Part shown: positions 59,696 through 64,000 of the stretch, in pieces
Numbering within the stretch: position 1 is the first letter of the stretch
Layout of the letters: every line of letters begins with the position of its first letter
Assembly: GCA_965224215.1 (NCBI GenBank)
Contig: CBDCYS010000023.1
Coordinates: 1-64,000 of the forward strand
Reading direction: 5' to 3'
Length of the DNA: 64,000 nucleotides
Source of the DNA: CBDCYS01 sp965224215
Lineage (GTDB): Bacteria; Acidobacteriota; Terriglobia; Bryobacterales; UBA6623
Notes under the pieces: model-generated
What the model was told of the DNA's origin: nothing
Seen by the model: the letters and a program-made list of their open reading frames with translations, nothing else
Databases searched by the model: none
Position numbers and translations under genes: made by a program

Positions 59696-61480
59696 ATGGG
59701 GCAGAAACCCGCGACAGGCGGCAACCCTAGACGAAAAGACCAGGGAGGCTACGTCCTCCTAGCGCTCCTTTTCGCCTGCGCCGCGATCGCCATCCAGGTG
59801 GCCGTTCTTCTTCCCCAAGCTGCTATGCAGGCGCAGCGAGTTCGCGAAGAGAGACTCATCTATCGCGGCGAACAGTATAAGCGTGCGATCGAACTCTACT
59901 TCCGCAAGCATCAAAAATACCCCAAAGAACTCGACGACCTGGAAGACACCAATGGCGTTCGCTACCTGCGGCGCCGCTACAAGGACCCGTTGACCGGCGA
60001 GGACGAATGGCGGCTGATCCACATGGGTCCCGACGGCCGATTCAAGGACTCACTGATCCACGACCAGGAAGATCCGGACCAAGCTCAAGGGCAGATGTCA
60101 GGACAACGGGGATCCCAGGGAGGATTCGGAGGAGCGCGGTCAGGTTCGTCGATGGGTGGGCAATCCGGACTTTTCAATCAGGGCGGCGGTTATCAGCAAA
60201 CCGGAAGGCAGGGTGGCTATCAGCGAGCCGGACAGCAGGGCGGCTATCAGCGACCCGGTGCGTACAACCCGAACCAGCCGTACGATCCGAATTCAGGACA
60301 GGGGCAGAGCTTCACGTCGCCCGATGGAACGTTTCGCGGAGCGGACCGGGCGCGCGCCGTGCGGAACTCCTCGGCCCCGGCGATACCGGGTAGGGGTGGA
60401 GCGCCGGGTGAACCTGGAACTGGCGATCCGAACGACCCCAATAGTGCTGGATACGAAGGTCAGCCGGGTGATCCGGGCGATCCAAACCAAGGCCAATACC
60501 CGGACTACTCTCGCACTCTTCCCAGTCAAGTTCCCGCCAGCGCCGGCCAGCGGCGTTCCGGCGCTCAGAACCAACCCGGAGCTTACGGTCAGCAAGGGCG
60601 CGGTGGAATCGGTGGCCGCGGCTTAGCGGCGAACCGCAGCCAGCGCGGGCAGTCCGGATCCCGAGGAGCGGGCTTCAACCAGTCCGGCTCCAGTCAGCGG
60701 CGAGGACAACAGCAGGGATTCGCCGGCGGCGGGGGCCAACCGATGGGGTTCGGTCAGCAGGGCGCCGGTAGTCAAGCTGCAAACCTCATAGGCAACATGC
60801 TGACGCAGCCGCGTCCCGGTGGATTGGCCGGACTCCAAGGAAACAGGCGGCAGCAGGGGCAGGGTTCTGGACCCGGCATGATGGGCGGCATTGCGGGTGT
60901 TGCTAGCAAGGTCGAAGAAAGGGGTGTCAAGGTCTACAAGGGGCGCGACTATTTTAACGAGTGGGAGTTCGTCTTCGATCATCGAGAGGCGCAGGCCCAG
61001 GGCATGGCGGGAATGGGAGCTATGGGCGGGGTGGGCGGAGGCATGCTTGCCGGACAGCCGGGTATGACCGCCAATCCGAACCTGAATATCACTCCCGGTG
61101 GCGTTCCAGGCTCTACCGGTGGGCAAGGCGGCAACGCCTACCCGTCCGGCTATCCCACCGTGAGCCGGCCGGGCGCACAACGGGGCCCGGGCACTCAGCG
61201 TCGTCCCGATCCGAACGACCGGCCCGGTGGGCGCCGCTCGCCGTACCGCAACCTCCAGCCTGGCTCAAGCGGTTACGACCCGAACAACCCGTCGTCCAAC
61301 CCTTCGCCCAATCTGCCGGGACTGAACCAGCCCGGACTGAATCAGCCTGGCTTCAATCAGCCCGGCAGAAACCAGGGTCGGCCGCGATCTGGTCAAAGGC
61401 TGCCCGGACAGGTTCCTGGGATTCCGGGCTTTCCCAACCAGCAGCCGCAACCTCGGGGCGGCAATACTCGCAGGCGCTAA
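59696..61480 (+). CDS. Pseudopilin-like protein with a very long low-complexity tail
   Basis: 594 residues from ATG with GGAG 7 nt upstream; an earlier ATG at 59678 exists. The N-terminal GGYVLLALLFACAAIAIQVAVLLPQAAMQAQRVREERL is a prepilin-like helix without Glu5. A GspG-like segment follows (YKRAIELYFRKHQKYPKELDDLEDTNGVRYLRRRYKDPLTGEDEWRLI). About 450 residues of Gly/Gln/Pro/Ser/Arg-rich sequence then follow. They include (R/Q)QGGYQ repeats, DPNDPN runs and NQPGLNQPGFNQPG repeats, with one ordered island (VEERGVKVYKGRDYFNEWEFVFDHR). No secretin gene follows. Confidence 0.78.
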   Translation: MGQKPATGGNPRRKDQGGYVLLALLFACAAIAIQVAVLLPQAAMQAQRVREERLIYRGEQYKRAIELYFRKHQKYPKELDDLEDTNGVRYLRRRYKDPLTGEDEWRLIHMGPDGRFKDSLIHDQEDPDQAQGQMSGQRGSQGGFGGARSGSSMGGQSGLFNQGGGYQQTGRQGGYQRAGQQGGYQRPGAYNPNQPYDPNSGQGQSFTSPDGTFRGADRARAVRNSSAPAIPGRGGAPGEPGTGDPNDPNSAGYEGQPGDPGDPNQGQYPDYSRTLPSQVPASAGQRRSGAQNQPGAYGQQGRGGIGGRGLAANRSQRGQSGSRGAGFNQSGSSQRRGQQQGFAGGGGQPMGFGQQGAGSQAANLIGNMLTQPRPGGLAGLQGNRRQQGQGSGPGMMGGIAGVASKVEERGVKVYKGRDYFNEWEFVFDHREAQAQGMAGMGAMGGVGGGMLAGQPGMTANPNLNITPGGVPGSTGGQGGNAYPSGYPTVSRPGAQRGPGTQRRPDPNDRPGGRRSPYRNLQPGSSGYDPNNPSSNPSPNLPGLNQPGLNQPGFNQPGRNQGRPRSGQRLPGQVPGIPGFPNQQPQPRGGNTRRR

Positions 61481-61486
61481 GGTGCT

Positions 61487-62119
61487 TCACCGCGCCCGGG
61501 GGCAGGTGAGGTAGAGCCCCCGTTGCACAATCTCATCAGCGACCGCCGCAGGCACCAGGTGCTCCCACGCCTTGTCCTGACTGATCGCTAGCCTCACCTC
61601 CGTTGCTGAAACTTCTCTTAGCCCTGGCGGCATCTCGACAGCGTGGATTCGCCCCTTCAAGCCAGTCGGAACGTCATAGCTCTGCTCTCTGGATCCAACC
61701 AGCATTTGGAACTGCTCAAGCTGTTGTGCGAAACCTGGACCACCACCGTAGTCCCAGTTGACGATGCGCTCGGCCGCATCACGGCCGCAGATCAGATAGA
61801 TGTCGACGGCGGGCCCGTAGTCATCCCGCACGGCTTTCGCAATATCAACAAACAACCCCAGGTCGGATGAGGCAATTGCCCAACCGGGCGTGCCCGATAG
61901 TGCCGCCTGAAGCAGAGCAAGGCGCTCCTCGAAAGGAGCGCCCGCGTATTCCTTGTGCGGGAATATTTCCGGCAGTAGAAGAAGAATCTGATCGAGGTGA
62001 TATTGGTTGGCGGAGGCCTCGGCCAAGGCGATGTGTGCCTTCGTAACTGGATTGAAGGCACCCGGCAGCACTCCTACTCTGCCGTGCGCCCGTGGGCCTC
62101 CTTTAAAGAAACGAAGCAT
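61487..62119 (-). CDS. Nicotinate-nucleotide adenylyltransferase-like nucleotidyltransferase
   Basis: 210 residues. The nucleotidyltransferase motif is GAFNPVTKAHIALAEAS, with Lys where His is usual in the first HxxH-like site, and VSATEVRLAIS matches the ISSTxIR motif. It probably adenylates NaMN to make NAD, but the divergent first motif and the DLGLFVDIAKAVRDDYG insert leave other substrates possible. The start overlaps the cdd stop. AAAGGAGG lies inside the start region, so a start further in cannot be excluded. Confidence 0.7.
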   Translation of the reverse strand: MLRFFKGGPRAHGRVGVLPGAFNPVTKAHIALAEASANQYHLDQILLLLPEIFPHKEYAGAPFEERLALLQAALSGTPGWAIASSDLGLFVDIAKAVRDDYGPAVDIYLICGRDAAERIVNWDYGGGPGFAQQLEQFQMLVGSREQSYDVPTGLKGRIHAVEMPPGLREVSATEVRLAISQDKAWEHLVPAAVADEIVQRGLYLTCPRAR

Positions 62120-62513
62120 CGAATGGCCGCGGAAACAGCGCACCGAGCTGCACCGATTCAGCGTTGCCTTTCAGGTCAGCCAGAATGACCTCTATGTCGC
62201 CGCAAAACTCCCACAGCACCTGCCGGCAGGCTCCGCAGGGTGGTGTCAGCTTACTGGTGTCGGCGACCACGGCAATCCGGGTGAACTCGCGGCAGCCTTC
62301 CGACAGCGCTTTAAAAACGGCCACGCGTTCGGCGCAGATGGTTAGCCCATAGGTCGCGTTTTCGATATTGCATCCAGTGAAGATCCGGCCGTCGGGGGTT
62401 CTCAATGCGGCGCCAACGGGGAAATGAGAGAAGTTGGCGACTGCGAATGTGCGGGCAGCACTCGCCGCCTGGATCAGTTCTCGGCGCTCAAGATCCATGA
62501 CGGCTACTGTCAT
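62103..62513 (-). CDS. cdd: Cytidine deaminase
   Basis: 136 residues. It deaminates cytidine/deoxycytidine to uridine. Zinc and catalytic motifs are GCNIENATYGLTICAERVAVFKAL (CAE) and PPCGACRQVLWEF (PCxxC), with FPVGAALRTPDGRI upstream. It is complete. An alternative start at 62498 gives 131 residues. The downstream nadD-like gene overlaps its end. Confidence 0.93.
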   Translation of the reverse strand: MTVAVMDLERRELIQAASAARTFAVANFSHFPVGAALRTPDGRIFTGCNIENATYGLTICAERVAVFKALSEGCREFTRIAVVADTSKLTPPCGACRQVLWEFCGDIEVILADLKGNAESVQLGALFPRPFDASFL

Positions 62514-62591
62514 CCTCGCCGGGGAAAGTGCGGCGGCTTGCGAGGACGCACTCTGCTAGTCCGCCGGGCTCTGAACGGGCCTCTGAAAAAC

Positions 62592-64000
62592 TCAGTCAGC
62601 CATGGCCCGGAGATTGGCGATGAGATAGCCTAAATCACGCAGTGGCGCGGGGCCGGCCCGCAGGGTCTTATCGTGGAAGGACGAAAGACTGAAATCGTTC
62701 GTTTCGGTTTGATAGTGATTGCGCACCTTAAGCCAGTCTTTCCAGCCGACGTAATACTGCGGAAGCTGGGCTGACGTGAGTTTGGCTCGCAGCAGCTTTC
62801 CGCGCGCTTCTTCCGTTTCCTGGAAGGCTTGATTGACCATAAGATCCATCGCTTCCTCGTCCGACATGTTCATCGTGTGCATGCGGATGTCGAGGATGGC
62901 GTTCGCCAGCACCCGCAACTTCAGCTTTTGCCAATTAATCTGGAACTCGTTGCTCTTGCTTTGGTACCCGGCGTTCACGATAGCCTCGGTGGCGTAAGTG
63001 GCCCAGCCCTCGACGTAGGGCCCGTTGGGGAAGGCCGAGCGAAGCGTGCGGTGAAACGGGTTGAGGTCCACATGGCCCTGACTCGAAAGTTCGAACTGAA
63101 CGTAGTGCCCGGGCATTGCCTCGTGCAGCGATAAAAGCTTCAGCTGGAAATAGTTGTACTCCCGAAGCTTTGAAGTGACACGCAGCCGGGGCCAGTCGGC
63201 GGGGATGGGAGTTACCCAATAGAAGGCTCCCAGCTTTGGAGTCAGCGGAGGCGCGGGCATGAAGCCGGCCACCGAATAAACGCCTCGCATGAACTCTGGC
63301 GTCTCGACGATTTGCAGGTTGTCGCTCGAAGGCAGCGGTATCAGGTTCGAATCGTTGACAAACTGTCGCAGCTCTTCGATGTCACTCTTGATGCGGTCGG
63401 CCATCTTCTGCCAGTCTCCGGTGCGCAGGCGGTTTTCATCCGAGACGACTTCGAGGACGCCTTTCATCAGCGCCAGCTTGTCGCTGGGCGGACGAGCGCT
63501 TCCGAAGATGGACTTGTCGAGGGCCTCACCGACGGAAATGGCGTCGCCTCTGACTTTCTCGAATTCTGCTTCGGCATCGGCTAAGACCTGCTCGGGTGTA
63601 TGATCCCTCCCCATAGCGGCTTTAAACTTCGCGGTGTAAAGCTGCTTGCTGAGCCGCCAATCGTAGTCGTTGCGGTTGGCGAGATCGTCTTTCAGGTAGG
63701 CGCCGAAGTCGCGAAGAGAGGTCAGAGCCGCGGCCGCCGCTGAGTCATGGTCGCCCTTGAGTTCAGTCGGCAGACTCGCCGGAATCACTTCCTCAACCAA
63801 CTTGATGACCGCGCTGTTGGCCTGCTGCGCCACTTCGGTCCAAACGGCCGGGGAAGACTGCAGATTCTGCTTCGCCTGGTCAAGAAATGCCGGCACCTTT
63901 TGTAGCCGTGCGATAACGTGTCCGTAGCGCTCTGGCTTCGAGGCATACTCGTGAACCAGCGGAGTGTAAAGCGCCGTGCCCACCAGTTCAACGTATAGGT
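62592..64000 (-). CDS. DUF885-family metallopeptidase, 5' end outside the window
   Basis: 469 codons visible and open to the right edge; the family usually has about 550-600. The zinc motif HEAMPGHYVQ (LLSLHEAMPGHYVQFEL) and GWATYATEAIVNAG match DUF885 peptidases, an M32-like group. The N-terminal signal, if any, lies beyond the edge. Substrate unknown. The cdd gene begins 79 bp further on in the direction of transcription. Confidence 0.82.
   Translation of the reverse strand, partial: LYVELVGTALYTPLVHEYASKPERYGHVIARLQKVPAFLDQAKQNLQSSPAVWTEVAQQANSAVIKLVEEVIPASLPTELKGDHDSAAAAALTSLRDFGAYLKDDLANRNDYDWRLSKQLYTAKFKAAMGRDHTPEQVLADAEAEFEKVRGDAISVGEALDKSIFGSARPPSDKLALMKGVLEVVSDENRLRTGDWQKMADRIKSDIEELRQFVNDSNLIPLPSSDNLQIVETPEFMRGVYSVAGFMPAPPLTPKLGAFYWVTPIPADWPRLRVTSKLREYNYFQLKLLSLHEAMPGHYVQFELSSQGHVDLNPFHRTLRSAFPNGPYVEGWATYATEAIVNAGYQSKSNEFQINWQKLKLRVLANAILDIRMHTMNMSDEEAMDLMVNQAFQETEEARGKLLRAKLTSAQLPQYYVGWKDWLKVRNHYQTETNDFSLSSFHDKTLRAGPAPLRDLGYLIANLRAMAD

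Overview
The window looks like a GC-rich chromosome of a soil-type bacterium, most plausibly an Acidobacteriota member of the Solibacter/Bryobacter kind. This rests on gene content (secreted RraA-like and ThuA-like proteins, an arylsulfatase, a PilMNO-GspEF cluster led by a LolA-like gene, an Nqr operon, many mobile elements) and not on any database search. The striking property is active genome remodelling: three full IS1380-type copies, one deletion derivative of such an element, two IS1595-type copies, a RAYT/REP cluster and an IS3-like remnant. Most insertions still carry readable target-site duplications, so the pre-insertion sequences can be reconstructed.

Layout. 1-9.7 kb: an integrated phage- or satellite-like element next to a tRNA-Thr gene. 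It contains a tyrosine integrase, a zinc-finger/HTH protein, an excisionase-like HTH, a primase-like protein, a DUF3987-type replication protein with an in-frame TAG, a small protein, a ParB-MT-A70 methyltransferase split by an IS1380 derivative, and a P27-type small terminase. At the far left a probable group II intron 5' region is interrupted by IS1380 copy A. 9.9-14.8 kb: a PIG-L deacetylase - M28 peptidase gene pair split by IS1380 copy B, then a cupin. 14.9-24.2 kb: a KDG-dehydratase-type aldolase family gene beside an enolase-superfamily remnant, two decayed toxin-antitoxin loci, agmatine deiminase and N-carbamoylputrescine amidase (putrescine synthesis), an SDR, MazG, a GNAT plus MenC/N-acylamino-acid racemase pair, and a TPR protein. 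24.4-30.5 kb: FkbM methyltransferase, ECF sigma/anti-sigma pair, Tag glycosylase, secreted RraA-like protein, RlmB. 30.9-34.2 kb: a mobile-element cluster. 34.4-40.7 kb: hydratase, sulfatase, ThuA protein, a frameshifted sodium symporter with a small partner, and a GNAT. 40.7-49.3 kb: the nqrABCDEF-apbE-nqrM operon, in which nqrB is cut by IS1595 and nqrC has an in-frame TAG before its flavinylation motif. 50.2-52.0 kb: IS1380 copy C. 52.1-64 kb: thiS, a MerR regulator, the LolA-GspF-GspE-PilMNO(P)-pseudopilin cluster, then nadD-like, cdd and a DUF885 peptidase that runs off the right edge.

Together: the Nqr operon encodes a sodium-pumping NADH dehydrogenase with its own flavin transferase (ApbE) and iron-delivery factor (NqrM), but as read it cannot make intact NqrB or NqrC. 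The pilus/secretion cluster supplies the ATPase, inner-membrane platform and assembly proteins for an unusual low-complexity pseudopilin. Dispersed tetraloop hairpins, palindromic REPs and octamer spacer repeats lie between many genes.
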